Source of the DNA: an uncultured Collinsella sp.
GTDB lineage: Bacteria > Actinomycetota > Coriobacteriia > Coriobacteriales > Coriobacteriaceae
Length of the DNA stretch: 64,000 nucleotides
NCBI GenBank assembly: GCA_900547125.1
Contig: URFU01000001.1
Span: 11,471-75,470 of the forward strand
Reading direction: 5' to 3'
Both the position numbers and the translations under genes were made by a program. Below the pieces are notes generated by a model that was not told where the DNA came from, did no database searches, and worked only from the letters and a program-made list of their open reading frames with translations. Positions 17,335 through 26,092 of this stretch are shown here, piece by piece; the first letter of the stretch is position 1, and the number at the start of each line of letters is the position of its first letter.

Positions 17335-18336
17335 CTACACCCGCAGGTCCTTTACGCTGGAACGCTCGACCAACACACCCGAGACAAGCGTACGGCTTCT
17401 GGAGCTCGGGGCTTCCAGACCTGCGACGACCTCGTTAAGCGCACGGATGCCCAGCTCGCGGTGGCGAAACTTCACCGACGTCAGAATCGAGTTGGGAATC
17501 GTCTTGTAGAGCTCATCGTCGAAGCCGATCACGGACACGTCGTCGGGCACACTCAGACCCTTGTCACGTAGAGCCATCATCACGCCGTTTGCCATGCAGT
17601 CGTTAGCAGCGAGGACCGCCGTACAATCGGGTTTATCGGCAAGCACAAGGCCCGCGGCATAGCCACTATCCGCATTCCAATCGCCTTGCAGAGGCTCGGG
17701 CGGCTCAATGCCACGCGCCTCGAGTGCCGCACGCCAACCTTTCATACGACACTGGCTCGACAGCGACTCTTTCTTACCAGAGACGAAGTATACGTTCTTG
17801 TGCCCACGATTTAAGAAGTACTCGCACGCCATGCGCGCACCACCCTCTTGATCGTCACTAACGGTAGAGCAGGTAGGATGCTCCATCGGCGTGATAATCA
17901 CCGTCTTGAGGCCCTTCGGTGCCTCAAAGGTATCAAAGTCATCGACCATCTGACGCAGGTTGAAGATCATGCCATCAACAGGCAGTTGCGACATCCTACG
18001 CGCCGCTTCGGCAAGGGTCATCTTCTCCCCCGCGCGCTTCTTAATCATCGTAAGCGCAAAACCGCGTTCTTCGGCGGCATCGGCGATACCGTCAATCATG
18101 TCCACGGCACCGCCCGACAAGTGGAACAGCACCACGCCGATGCACCCGTAACGACCCAATTTGAGCGAACGCGCGGCAAAGTTGGTTCGAAACCCGAGCG
18201 CCTCCATTGCGGAATGAACCTTATCGCGTGTCGACTCTCGCACGCTATCGGGCTCGTTGATCACACGCGAAACCGTCTTGAGAGAAACACCCGCAGCAAT
18301 CGCCACGTCGTTCATTGAGACATTTTTCTTGTCCAT
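17335..18336 (-). CDS. LacI-family transcriptional regulator, module 3
   Basis: This is a probable repressor of the divergent EIIBC/lacG operon at 18621-21896. The 333-residue protein has a helix-turn-helix (SMNDVAIAAGVSLKTVSR) and hinge NFAARSLKLG, then the effector domain (VDGMIFNLRQ, DCTAVLAANDCMANG, DVSVIGFDDE). An upstream in-frame start at 18414 would add 26 residues; the ATG at 18336, with GGAGAAG upstream, gives the usual N-terminus. A perfect 22-bp palindrome at 18497-18518 is its likely operator. The recognition helix differs from those of modules 1 and 2 (LKTVSR versus EQTVSR and RQTVSR), in line with the diverged operators. Confidence 0.91.
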   Translation of the reverse strand: MDKKNVSMNDVAIAAGVSLKTVSRVINEPDSVRESTRDKVHSAMEALGFRTNFAARSLKLGRYGCIGVVLFHLSGGAVDMIDGIADAAEERGFALTMIKKRAGEKMTLAEAARRMSQLPVDGMIFNLRQMVDDFDTFEAPKGLKTVIITPMEHPTCSTVSDDQEGGARMACEYFLNRGHKNVYFVSGKKESLSSQCRMKGWRAALEARGIEPPEPLQGDWNADSGYAAGLVLADKPDCTAVLAANDCMANGVMMALRDKGLSVPDDVSVIGFDDELYKTIPNSILTSVKFRHRELGIRALNEVVAGLEAPSSRSRTLVSGVLVERSSVKDLRV

Positions 18337-18439
18337 CGTTGCCACTACTTCTCCAGTCGGTTTTGCATCGCTTGCTTTTTGCGTTCTAGCATACACTACC
18401 TGCCCGACTGACAAATCAGCCGTTTATCGGACGATATCG

Positions 18440-18518
18440 ACCGTTCACCTGTAAATCCTTGTTGCTCTTCCAAAAATGTCTTACGTTGTCATTAACGAAA
18501 TGACAACGTTGTCATTTC
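18440..18518 (+). promoter_or_regulatory. Module 3 operator region
   Basis: A perfect 22-bp palindrome at 18497-18518 has core ATGACAACGTTGTCAT. A second site AATGTCTTACGTTGTCATT lies at 18475-18493. ACCGTTCACCT at 18440-18450 belongs to the recurrent sugar motif. All precede the EIIBC start by 100-180 bases. Confidence 0.75.
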
Positions 18519-18620
18519 GCAATGCCTTCCTTAATCAGGAAGGTTTCCGGGCAGTCCTGACCATCCATCGACGACCAGTTCCATCCACATGCATCGCGCA
18601 TCAAGTAGCAAAGGAGCTTT

Positions 18621-20399
18621 ATGGACGCCATCGTAAAGATGCTCGAAAAGCATCAGCCGTTCTTTGAGAAGATCTCGAGGAACATCTACCTCCAGGCTAT
18701 TAAGGACGGATTCCTTGGGTGCATGCCCATCGTCCTCACCTCTTCGATCTTTCTGCTGATCGCCACGCTTCCCGGCGTGGTCGGCATCACGCTGCCCCAG
18801 CCGCTCATCGACTGGTGCAACAAGCTGTACAACTTCACCATGGGCGTCATGGGCATCATGGTTGCCGGCACCACCGCCAAGAACTTTACGGCTTCCATGA
18901 ACCGTCGCATGCCCGCCGGCAAGGTGCTCAACGACGGCTCCACCATGGTTGCCGCCCAGTGCAGCATGCTGCTGCTCGCCGTTACGCAGTTCACCACCAA
19001 GTTCAACGGCTCCGAGCTTTCTGTCTTCGATTGCACCAGCATGGGTACGCGCGGTCTGTTCTCGGCCTATATCGCCGCGTTCATTACCGTGTGGGTCTAT
19101 AAGTACTGCGTCTCGCGCGATCTGACCATTAAGCTGCCCAAGGAGGTTCCGGGCGCCATCGCACAGAACTTCCGCGACATCATCCCCTTCGGTGGCGCTG
19201 TCATCATTTGCGGCATCATCGATGTGGTTGTGCGCAACCTCATGGGCGTTCCGTTCTCCGAGCTGCTTATCAAACTGCTCTCCCCGCTCTTCACTGCGGC
19301 AGAGACCTACCCCGGACTCATCCTTATTCAGGCGGCCACCGCGTTCTTCTGGTTCATCGGCGTCCACGGCCCCTCGATTGTCCAGCCGGGCATCGACCCC
19401 ATCCGTCTTGCCAACCAGGCCGAGAACCTGCAGGTTCTGCTGGCAGGCGGCCACCCCGCACACTCCCTCACCTTTAACATGTCGCTCGTGGGTGAGTTCG
19501 GCGGCACCGGCGCCACGTTCATCGTGCCGCTTCTGCTGATTCTCTTTATGAAGTCCAAGCAGCTCAAAGCCGTCGGTAAGGCCTCGATTGTTCCTGTTGC
19601 CTTCGCCGTCAACGAACCGCTGCTCTTTGGCGCGCCGATGATCCTTAACCCTTACATGCTCATCCCCTTTGTTGCCGCCGGCTGCGTCAACGTAAGCGTT
19701 GCCAAGTTCTTTATCGACAATGTGGGCATGAACGGCTTCTCCTTCGTGGTGCCTTGGGCCACCCCTGCCCCCATCGGCATCTTCATCACCACGAACTTCC
19801 AGCTTATCGCCCTGGTATTTGTTGCAATCATCATCTTGCTGGACGCCATCATCTACCTGCCGTTCTTGAAGGCATACGATAAGCTGCTCTGCGACCAGGA
19901 GGCCGAGCGCGCCGCCGAGCTGGGTCTCGAGTCCGATGGTGCCGCTGCCATCGCCGCCAACGCCCCTGCGCCCGCTGTCGAGCAGACCACCGCTTCCGTC
20001 GAGACGACCGCTGCCGCCGCCGGCAGCGAGCCTGTCGCCGATCAGCCCGAGCCCGCTGCCGATGCATCCGCCAAGAAGGATGTCGACGGCCTGAAGGTCC
20101 TCGTCCTGTGCGCCGGCGCCGGCACCTCTGCCATGCTTGCCAATGCCATCAAGGAAGGTGCCGCGCAGACCGGAGAGAACATCGCTTCCTCCGCAGGCGC
20201 CTATGGCCAGCACACTGCCATCATGGATCAGTACGATGTCATCGTGCTCGCCCCGCAGGTTCGTAGCTACTACAACGACATGAAGGCCGACACCGATCGT
20301 CTGGGCATTAAGCTGCTCGCTCCGCGCGGCAAGGAATATATCGACCTTACTCGCGACCCCGCTGGCGCCATCAAGTGGCTCCGCGAGAACCTCGACTAG
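18621..20399 (+). CDS. PTS lactose-type EIIBC permease, module 3
   Basis: Membrane permease of 592 residues: EIIC (about 1-425; GVHGPSIVQP, NEPLLFGAP), a long Ala/Glu-rich linker (about 430-488), and EIIB with phosphocysteine Cys497 in VLVLCAGAGTS. AAAGGAG precedes the ATG. It is followed after 75 bases and a hairpin by lacG3. The EIIC and EIIB are closely related to module 2. No EIIA lies nearby, so it probably depends on the lacF product (inference). Confidence 0.93.
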   Translation: MDAIVKMLEKHQPFFEKISRNIYLQAIKDGFLGCMPIVLTSSIFLLIATLPGVVGITLPQPLIDWCNKLYNFTMGVMGIMVAGTTAKNFTASMNRRMPAGKVLNDGSTMVAAQCSMLLLAVTQFTTKFNGSELSVFDCTSMGTRGLFSAYIAAFITVWVYKYCVSRDLTIKLPKEVPGAIAQNFRDIIPFGGAVIICGIIDVVVRNLMGVPFSELLIKLLSPLFTAAETYPGLILIQAATAFFWFIGVHGPSIVQPGIDPIRLANQAENLQVLLAGGHPAHSLTFNMSLVGEFGGTGATFIVPLLLILFMKSKQLKAVGKASIVPVAFAVNEPLLFGAPMILNPYMLIPFVAAGCVNVSVAKFFIDNVGMNGFSFVVPWATPAPIGIFITTNFQLIALVFVAIIILLDAIIYLPFLKAYDKLLCDQEAERAAELGLESDGAAAIAANAPAPAVEQTTASVETTAAAAGSEPVADQPEPAADASAKKDVDGLKVLVLCAGAGTSAMLANAIKEGAAQTGENIASSAGAYGQHTAIMDQYDVIVLAPQVRSYYNDMKADTDRLGIKLLAPRGKEYIDLTRDPAGAIKWLRENLD

Positions 20400-20413
20400 T
20401 TCCTCCCTCTGTT

Positions 20414-20440
20414 GGTGCCCGGATCCCCAGTTCGGGCACC
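20414..20440 (+). other. Intercistronic hairpin between EIIBC and lacG, module 3
   Basis: Stem GGTGCCCGGA/TTCGGGCACC (9 of 10 paired), loop TCCCCAG, no T run. Same position as the hairpin of module 1. Confidence 0.65.
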
Positions 20441-20474
20441 TCTCCCTATTCGTATCCCACAGAAAGGATGACTC

Positions 20475-21896
20475 ATGACCAACCCCATGCAGTTCCCCGA
20501 CGGCTTTGTGTTTGGCGGCGCCACCGCCGCTTACCAGGTTGAGGGCGAGACCCGCACGCACGGCAAGGGCAAAGTGCCCTGGGACGATTTCCTGGCTGCT
20601 CAGGGTCGCTTCTCCCCCGACCCCGCAAGCGATTTCTACAACAAGTATCCGGTCGATATCGACTTGTGCCAGCGCTTTGGCATCAACGGTATTCGCGTCT
20701 CCATCGCTTGGAGCCGTATCTTCCCCAGTGGCACCGGCGAGATTAACCCCGAGGGCGTCGCTTTCTATCACGAGCTTTTCGCCACCTGCAACAAAGCTGG
20801 CGTTATCCCCTATGTCACGCTCGATCACTTTGACACGCCCGAGGCCTTCTACCAGGACGGCGGCGAGGGCTTCCTGACGCGCACGACCATCGACGCCTTC
20901 GTCGAGTACGCCAAGTTCTGCTTTGCCGAGTTCACCGAGGTCAAGCACTGGTTTACCTTTAACGAGATTCCCGCAACCGCCGAGGGCAGCTTTATCGTCG
21001 GCAACTGGCCGCACGGCGAGAAGTACCGCCTGGACAAGGCCTTCCAGCTCATGCACAACATGATGGTGGCCCACGCCAAGGCTGTCGTCGCCTTCCATGA
21101 GGGCGGCTTTGAGGGCGAGATCGGCATTGTCCAGAACCTGGAGCCCAAGTATCCCCTCGACCCCAACAACGCCGCCGACTGCGAGGCAGCTCGCATGGCC
21201 GACGTCATCAACAACCGCTGGGTACTCGACGCCACCTTCCGCGGCCACTATGCAGCCGACACCATGGAGGCTGCGACCAAGCTGGCCCATATCGCCGGCG
21301 GCGAGCTCGACGTCCGCGACGAGGACATCGCCGCGCTGACCGCCGCGCTCCCCTACAACGATTGCCTGGGCGTCAACACCTACAAGTGCCAGTTCCTGCG
21401 TGCCGCCGAGGGCGAAAACGACATCAACCACAATGGCACCGGCGACAAGGGCTCCTCGCGCTGGTTCCTCAAGGGCGTGGGCGAGTCATGCGTGCGCGAA
21501 GGCGTACCCACCACCGATTGGGACTGGATCATCTATCCCGAGGGCCTCTACGACCTGCTGCTCCGCATTAAGAACGATTACCCCAACTACAAGAAGATCT
21601 ACATCACCGAGAACGGCATGGGCTATAAGGACGACTTCGAGGATGGCTTTATCGACGACGCCCCTCGCATCGACTACATGCGTCAGCATCTCGCATGGAT
21701 CCTCAAGGCAATCGACGGCGGCGTAAACGTCGACGGTTACTTTGTGTGGTCGCTGCAGGACCAGTTCTCCTGGACCAACGGCTATAACAAGCGTTACGGC
21801 CTGTTCTACATCGACTTTGAGACCCAGAAGCGCTACCCCAAGGCGAGCGCGTACTGGTACAAGAACGTCGCGGAGACCGGCCTGCTTATGGCCTAA
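20475..21896 (+). CDS. lacG: 6-phospho-beta-galactosidase, GH1 (module 3)
   Basis: Third LacG-type GH1 enzyme, 473 residues, closest to module 1. Acid/base Glu164 (FTFNEI), nucleophile Glu379 (ITENGMG), phosphate-site Ser432, Lys439 and Tyr441 in SWTNGYNKRYG, and the galactosidase-specific Trp433 are all present. It has TLDHFDTP where the other two have LHHFD; the catalytic-site His of HFD is kept. AGAAAGGATG precedes the ATG. It ends module 3 with a long terminator stem. Product goes to LacAB. Confidence 0.92.
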   Translation: MTNPMQFPDGFVFGGATAAYQVEGETRTHGKGKVPWDDFLAAQGRFSPDPASDFYNKYPVDIDLCQRFGINGIRVSIAWSRIFPSGTGEINPEGVAFYHELFATCNKAGVIPYVTLDHFDTPEAFYQDGGEGFLTRTTIDAFVEYAKFCFAEFTEVKHWFTFNEIPATAEGSFIVGNWPHGEKYRLDKAFQLMHNMMVAHAKAVVAFHEGGFEGEIGIVQNLEPKYPLDPNNAADCEAARMADVINNRWVLDATFRGHYAADTMEAATKLAHIAGGELDVRDEDIAALTAALPYNDCLGVNTYKCQFLRAAEGENDINHNGTGDKGSSRWFLKGVGESCVREGVPTTDWDWIIYPEGLYDLLLRIKNDYPNYKKIYITENGMGYKDDFEDGFIDDAPRIDYMRQHLAWILKAIDGGVNVDGYFVWSLQDQFSWTNGYNKRYGLFYIDFETQKRYPKASAYWYKNVAETGLLMA

Positions 21897-21918
21897 CTTT
21901 TGCCGCATACCCCCTGTC

Positions 21919-21962
21919 GGCCGCATGCGAATCCCTCCACGGGTTCGTATGCGGCCTTTTTT
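21919..21962 (+). terminator. Terminator of module 3
   Basis: A stem of about 17 bp (GGCCGCATGCGAATCCC with one mismatch to its partner), followed by TTTTTTG. Confidence 0.9.
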
Positions 21963-21986
21963 GTTTTTGGTGAGCCCGTGCGGGCC

Positions 21987-22129
21987 GTTTGTCTCGATCT
22001 GTAACATCTAGCCAAGTATTTCGGCCCTAGCTGTTACAGATCAAGACAAACAGAGCGCCCGAGCAGAAATATCTCAATCTGTAACACGTAGCCCACTTTT
22101 AACCGTCTACCTGTTACAGATCAAGACAA
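21987..22129. repeat. Intergenic palindrome family A, tandem pair (copies 4 and 5)
   Basis: Copy 4 is 21987-22051 and copy 5 is 22071-22129. As in the pair at 12252, the first unit reads ACATCTAGCC and the second ACACGTAGCCC, so the pair was probably copied as a unit. Confidence 0.88.
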
Positions 22130-22181
22130 TAAGATAGTCAAATCCAAACTTTCCAAGCAGTTATGAAGCATGGTTTCTAGT

Positions 22182-22256
22182 TTTCGGTATCACGAACATG
22201 CTTTCGGTGTCATTTAATGGTATTATGATATCGAAAGTATGTTCGTGATACCGAAA
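22182..22256. promoter_or_regulatory. Inverted repeat over the fic promoter
   Basis: Two 25-bp arms (22182-22206 and 22232-22256) are inverted copies with one mismatch; the core is GGTATCACGAACAT. They enclose a 25-base AT-rich loop that contains -10-like TATTAT/TATGAT. The right arm runs into the fic ribosome-binding site, so binding or folding here should control fic. With the family A pair and the lacG3 terminator this accounts for the gap 21897-22264. Confidence 0.75.
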
Positions 22257-22264
22257 GGAGCCGC

Positions 22265-23497
22265 ATGCGCCAGTTCGATTACACCACAGTCCCAGCGGAA
22301 CTCGAGGCAACTCCAATCACCAACCTCCTCCTCTCGATACGCGAGCATAAAGGCCGACAGCTTGCTCTGAGTCAAGTTAAACCCGAACTTCTATCGTCAC
22401 TTATGGAGGAAGCTAAGATCCAAAGCACCCAATCCTCCAACGGACTTGAAGGAATTGTTACCACCCAAAAAAGACTCAAAGCAATCATGGCGTATTCCGC
22501 CAAGCCAAGCTCCCGCGCAGAGGAAGAAATCGCTGGATACCGAGATGTGCTGTCGCTTATTCACGAGCAACACGATTCCATTCCCGTAACGCCATCGGTC
22601 ATTTTGCAGTTGCATCGTGACCTCATGGCGCACACGGCAATCTCGTATGGGGGCCATTGGAAAGATAGCGATAACGAAATCATCTCCATCGACAATCAAG
22701 GCAATCGATTTGTGCGCTTTAGGCCGCCTTCGGCCCTAGCAACCCCCGGACTTATCGAAGAAGCCTGTCGGTCCCTCAACGACGCCTTATCTCGTCAAGT
22801 TTGCGACCCCCTCCTTATATCATTCCGCTTCATCTTCGATTTTGTCAGCATTCATCCCTTCAACGATGGCAATGGCAGGATGAGCCGGCTCCTTACAACG
22901 CTGCTACTCGAAAAGACTGGATACGACGTTGCGCGTTACATCAGCATCGAACGACTTATTGAAGACAACAAGGCGCTCTACTACAACGCCCTCGCTGCAA
23001 GCTCCACTGGATGGAATGAAAATCAAAACACCGAAGTACCCTTTATCCGTTTCATGCTCGGAACAACCCTGGCCGCCTACCGACAGCTCGAGCAGCGTAC
23101 CTTAATTGAATCAAGCACTCGTCCCATGTCGAAGCAAGCGCGCATCGCTGTTCTATTTCAACAGAGACCCGGCGTCATTAAGAAATCCGACATCCGATCC
23201 AACTGCCCCGATATCAGCGAGGTTACCGTTAAACGAACCCTCGGTCAGCTTGTTAGTTGCAGCGCAATCGAAAAAACAGGAGCGGGTCGTTCGACGGGCT
23301 ACATACTCAAAGACGTCCATGCTCTAGAACTATTCTTGCAATCCACAATACCCGATAGCGAGGCCGCAATAACAAAAGAGGCTCCAAAGGATAAGCTCCT
23401 TGAACGTGTAAACCACGCCGAGGATGAAAGCAGAGAGGGGCTCTATGAAGACTACGATTCATTCTCAAGGGACATAAAGACGAAATACGGAGTCTAG
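22265..23497 (+). CDS. Fic-domain protein (probable AMP transferase) with winged-helix C-terminus
   Basis: Fic enzymes usually attach AMP to a target protein hydroxyl. The 410-residue protein has an N-terminal Fic_N region, then the catalytic loop IHPFNDGNGRMSR (canonical HPFxDGNGR). An inhibitory-helix motif SSNGLEG near residues 57-63 fits the (S/T)xxxE(G/N) class II autoinhibition pattern, so no separate antitoxin is needed. A helix-turn-helix-like region near 290-340 (KKSDIRSNC...SEVTVKRTLGQLV) may bind the 25-bp inverted repeat upstream (inference). AAAGGAG precedes the ATG. The gene is less GC-rich than the lac modules, suggesting transfer. Confidence 0.9.
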   Translation: MRQFDYTTVPAELEATPITNLLLSIREHKGRQLALSQVKPELLSSLMEEAKIQSTQSSNGLEGIVTTQKRLKAIMAYSAKPSSRAEEEIAGYRDVLSLIHEQHDSIPVTPSVILQLHRDLMAHTAISYGGHWKDSDNEIISIDNQGNRFVRFRPPSALATPGLIEEACRSLNDALSRQVCDPLLISFRFIFDFVSIHPFNDGNGRMSRLLTTLLLEKTGYDVARYISIERLIEDNKALYYNALAASSTGWNENQNTEVPFIRFMLGTTLAAYRQLEQRTLIESSTRPMSKQARIAVLFQQRPGVIKKSDIRSNCPDISEVTVKRTLGQLVSCSAIEKTGAGRSTGYILKDVHALELFLQSTIPDSEAAITKEAPKDKLLERVNHAEDESREGLYEDYDSFSRDIKTKYGV

Positions 23498-23534
23498 TCA
23501 TATCCCAGAATAGCCTCATCCTTGTTGCCCAAAG

Positions 23535-23890
23535 TTATTTACGCGTCATTGTGAAGCGATAACCCCTGCGCCGGCAGGGGGGGGCAGAAGTATCGCCTGC
23601 CGATCTTGCTGGAGTCGGCGATGAGGTAGCGCGTATCGGCCTTGCTAAAGGCGAGCTGCTGGATGCGGCCCTCGTCCATATTGGACGTAGATACGTCACC
23701 GTCCAAGATGCCGTTGGCACCGATAAACGCCGCGTCAATGCCCAGCGCACGCAGGGTATCCTCGGCCGTGGGTCCCACAAAGGCGGCGGTGCGGCGACGG
23801 TACATGCCGCCTACCAGGCACAGGTCGCAGTCTTCGCGCGTCTCGAGCAGGTTAATCACCGAGAGCGAATTGGTCACATAGATGGAAGTC
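23535..23890 (-). pseudogene. Decayed copy of the DeoR/LacR-like regulator gene
   Basis: About 300 bases encode an internal part (TNSLSVINLLETREDCDLC to IADSSKIGRR) nearly identical to residues about 125-220 of the DeoR regulator at 28078-28842. The helix-turn-helix and the C-terminus are missing. Past the lost 3' end, TTATTTACGCGTCAT (23535-23549) matches TTATTTGCGCGTCAT at 27977-27991 downstream of the intact gene, so this was a full copy that suffered internal deletion. Orientation is the same as the intact gene. A 135-codon frame remains but lacks a DNA-binding domain. Confidence 0.85.
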
Positions 23891-23967
23891 AGCTTGTCGG
23901 TGACTCGGAGAGAGCGCCAATGCGATCTCACGTCGGTTGCGCTCATTGTCTCAACTTGATACTCAAC

Positions 23968-24003
23968 GAAATACGGCCCCGCAGCTCAATAAGCTGCGGG
24001 GCC
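23968..24003 (-). terminator. Terminator of the fourth EIIBC gene
   Basis: Perfect 12-bp stem GGCCCCGCAGCT/AGCTGCGGGGCC with loop CAATA, then GTATTTCG on the minus strand, 39 bases after the stop. Confidence 0.82.
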
Positions 24004-24041
24004 CTACTATACACCGACGAATCAACGACGGAGTGCATCCA

Positions 24042-25736
24042 CTATTTGGCCAGCTCCTGAACGATCCAGTCAATTGCGCCTTCGGGATCGTTGGTAAGGT
24101 CGATATACTCCTTGCCCCTTGTGGTGAGCAGTTTAATTCCAAGGCGATCGGTATCGGCCTTCATAGCGTCATAGTACATGCGTGCCTGGGGTGCCAGAAC
24201 AATCACGTTGTACTGATCCATCGTCTCATAGTGGCTTCCGTACGCACCGGACTGAGAAACCAGATCGATACCCTTAGCAGCGGCACCTTCGCGAAGAGCA
24301 TTTGCCAAGAGAGTCGAAGTGCCAGCACCCTGGCAAAGCACAAGCACGCGGATCTGCTCCGCCTTGTCCTTTACCGCCTCGAGAGCTTTTGCGACATTTT
24401 CCTGTGCGGCAATAGCATCTGCATCCGAGGTTCCTGCAGTCTCCTTTGCAGACTCTTCCAAACAAAGCTGATGGTCATACGCCTTGCAGAACGGATAGTA
24501 AATCACAAAGTCAACGACCAACAGCACTGCCATCAATACGAGAGAACGCAGATCGAGACCCGTGGTGAGGAATGCACCGATTGGGCCGGGAAGCGCCCAC
24601 GGCATGGTATACATGGGGGCGTTCATTCCAATGACGTCAATGAAAAATTTACCGATAATGGCGTTGACCATAGGAGCCACTAGGAAGGGCACGAACATAT
24701 AGGGATTGAGAACAATCGGCATACCGAAGATAACGGGCTCGTTAACTCCAAAAATCACCGGGATAATCGATGCCTTGCCCATGGCTTTAAGCTGCTTGGA
24801 GCGCATAAACATGATCAGGATAATAGGAACGATGAACGTGCAGCCAGAACCGCCCAGACCGCCGATGAAGCTTGTAAAGTCCTGCGTGAGAGCAATTGAC
24901 GGGTGTCCACCTGCTTGGAAAACCTCAAGATTGGTAACGGTATTGCCGTAGAGCGCAGCATTGATCGGACTCATGACAACCGAAGCACCGTGGATACCCA
25001 TAAATTGGAAAAGCGCGACCGCGCCTTCGATAAGCGCCATGCCAGGATAGGTATCGACCGCGGAGAACAGCGGCGAGATGAGAGCGGATACCAAATTGGC
25101 GAACGGCACAGCAAGCAGCTTGCGGCTCGCAAGATCGATAAAAGCGCACGCAAGGATCGAAAACCCAAATGCAAAGATATCGCGAAAACTCTGCGCAATA
25201 GAGCCAGGGACCTCTTTGGGAAGCTTGATCGTCACATTATGGCTAATGCACACCTTATAGATATTAACGGTCAAGAATGCGGCTACGAACGCAGCGAGAA
25301 AACCCTTGGTTCCCATATAGCCGGTTTCAAAAACAGATGTATCTGCTCCGACAATCGAGACAACATCGTTCGTCACCGATAGCAAGAGCATGCCGCACAT
25401 GGCACAAACCATGCACGAGGTGGGGTTGAGAGATTTACCCGAAGGCATGCGACGGTTCATCGACATGGCAAGTGAGCTCGCCGTGGTGCCGGCCACCATA
25501 ATGCCAAGAAGTCCCATGGTATATGCATAGATTTTATTGAAGAAATCCAGCACCTCAGACGGAAGCGTGATGCCTACATAGGCAGGGAGCGTCGAAAGAA
25601 GAAGGAACAGGCTCGAGAACAGCACAATTGGCATATTCGAGAGAAAGCCATCCTTAATCGCCACCAGATAAATGTTCCTCGAGATTTTGTCGAAGAGGGG
25701 CTGGTGTTTTTCAAGGAATTTGACGATAGCGTCCAT
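24042..25736 (-). CDS. PTS lactose/cellobiose-type EIIBC permease, fourth copy
   Basis: Membrane permease, 564 residues: EIIC (about 1-415; GIHGASVVMSP, NEPVIFGMP), a shorter linker, and EIIB with phosphocysteine Cys468 in VLVLCQGAGTS. A longer frame starts at 25766, but the ATG at 25736 has AAAGGATG upstream and matches the N-termini of copies 2 and 3 (MDAIVK.LEKHQP). Unlike the others it has no GH1 neighbour. It is divergent from the DUF7916-like gene and the GntR gene, which suggests a different, unknown substrate. Codon use is less GC-rich than in the three modules. Confidence 0.92.
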   Translation of the reverse strand: MDAIVKFLEKHQPLFDKISRNIYLVAIKDGFLSNMPIVLFSSLFLLLSTLPAYVGITLPSEVLDFFNKIYAYTMGLLGIMVAGTTASSLAMSMNRRMPSGKSLNPTSCMVCAMCGMLLLSVTNDVVSIVGADTSVFETGYMGTKGFLAAFVAAFLTVNIYKVCISHNVTIKLPKEVPGSIAQSFRDIFAFGFSILACAFIDLASRKLLAVPFANLVSALISPLFSAVDTYPGMALIEGAVALFQFMGIHGASVVMSPINAALYGNTVTNLEVFQAGGHPSIALTQDFTSFIGGLGGSGCTFIVPIILIMFMRSKQLKAMGKASIIPVIFGVNEPVIFGMPIVLNPYMFVPFLVAPMVNAIIGKFFIDVIGMNAPMYTMPWALPGPIGAFLTTGLDLRSLVLMAVLLVVDFVIYYPFCKAYDHQLCLEESAKETAGTSDADAIAAQENVAKALEAVKDKAEQIRVLVLCQGAGTSTLLANALREGAAAKGIDLVSQSGAYGSHYETMDQYNVIVLAPQARMYYDAMKADTDRLGIKLLTTRGKEYIDLTNDPEGAIDWIVQELAK

Positions 25737-25921
25737 AACACATCCTTTCATGATTCCCGGGCACACAACGATTTATCCGGACTCAACCGTCGTCGTCCCC
25801 GTTTGTATCCACTTATGTAAGTGAATACGTTCTTGTGCGAAATGTAATATCATTTGCGCGATTTGTCATAACCAATTCTTTTTCCGCTTTGTCGATATGT
25901 CAAGAATTCAAATACTTATTC

Positions 25922-26046
25922 GGTGAACGGTAGTTGATTAATATAATGTTTTCCCAGCTAAAGGCTATTTTTTCCGAGCAATACAATAAGCTTGCAACCG
26001 TTCACCGATTGGATATAACATATTGAATATATTGTTGTAACAATAT
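25922..26046. promoter_or_regulatory. Divergent promoter region between EIIBC-4 and the DUF7916-like gene
   Basis: This is the informative part of the 356-base gap 25737-26092. GGTGAACGGT at 25922-25931 and its inverse ACCGTTCACC at 25996-26005 form a widely spaced inverted pair. ATATTGTTGTAACAATAT at 26029-26046 is a palindrome with perfect 8-base arms that could be the operator for the GntR protein at 27068. The whole gap is AT-rich. Confidence 0.6.
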
Positions 26047-26092
26047 TAGAGACAATGTCACAAGCCTGTCGTTCTAGTCAAAGGAAGTAACA

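Noticed and set aside
8790..21431. Very long minus-strand open frames (8790-10622, 15210-17246, 18531-21431) opposite the EIIBC and lacG genes
   Set aside because: They are antisense shadows caused by high GC at third positions; their translations are Gly/Asp/Glu/Val-rich low-complexity, match no family, and the plus-strand genes are clear.
10701..21896. The GH1 enzymes as 6-phospho-beta-glucosidases
   Set aside because: All three have Trp after the phosphate-site Ser (SW(T/A)NGYNKRYG), the mark of phospho-galactosidases, and lacABC is nearby; dual activity cannot be excluded.
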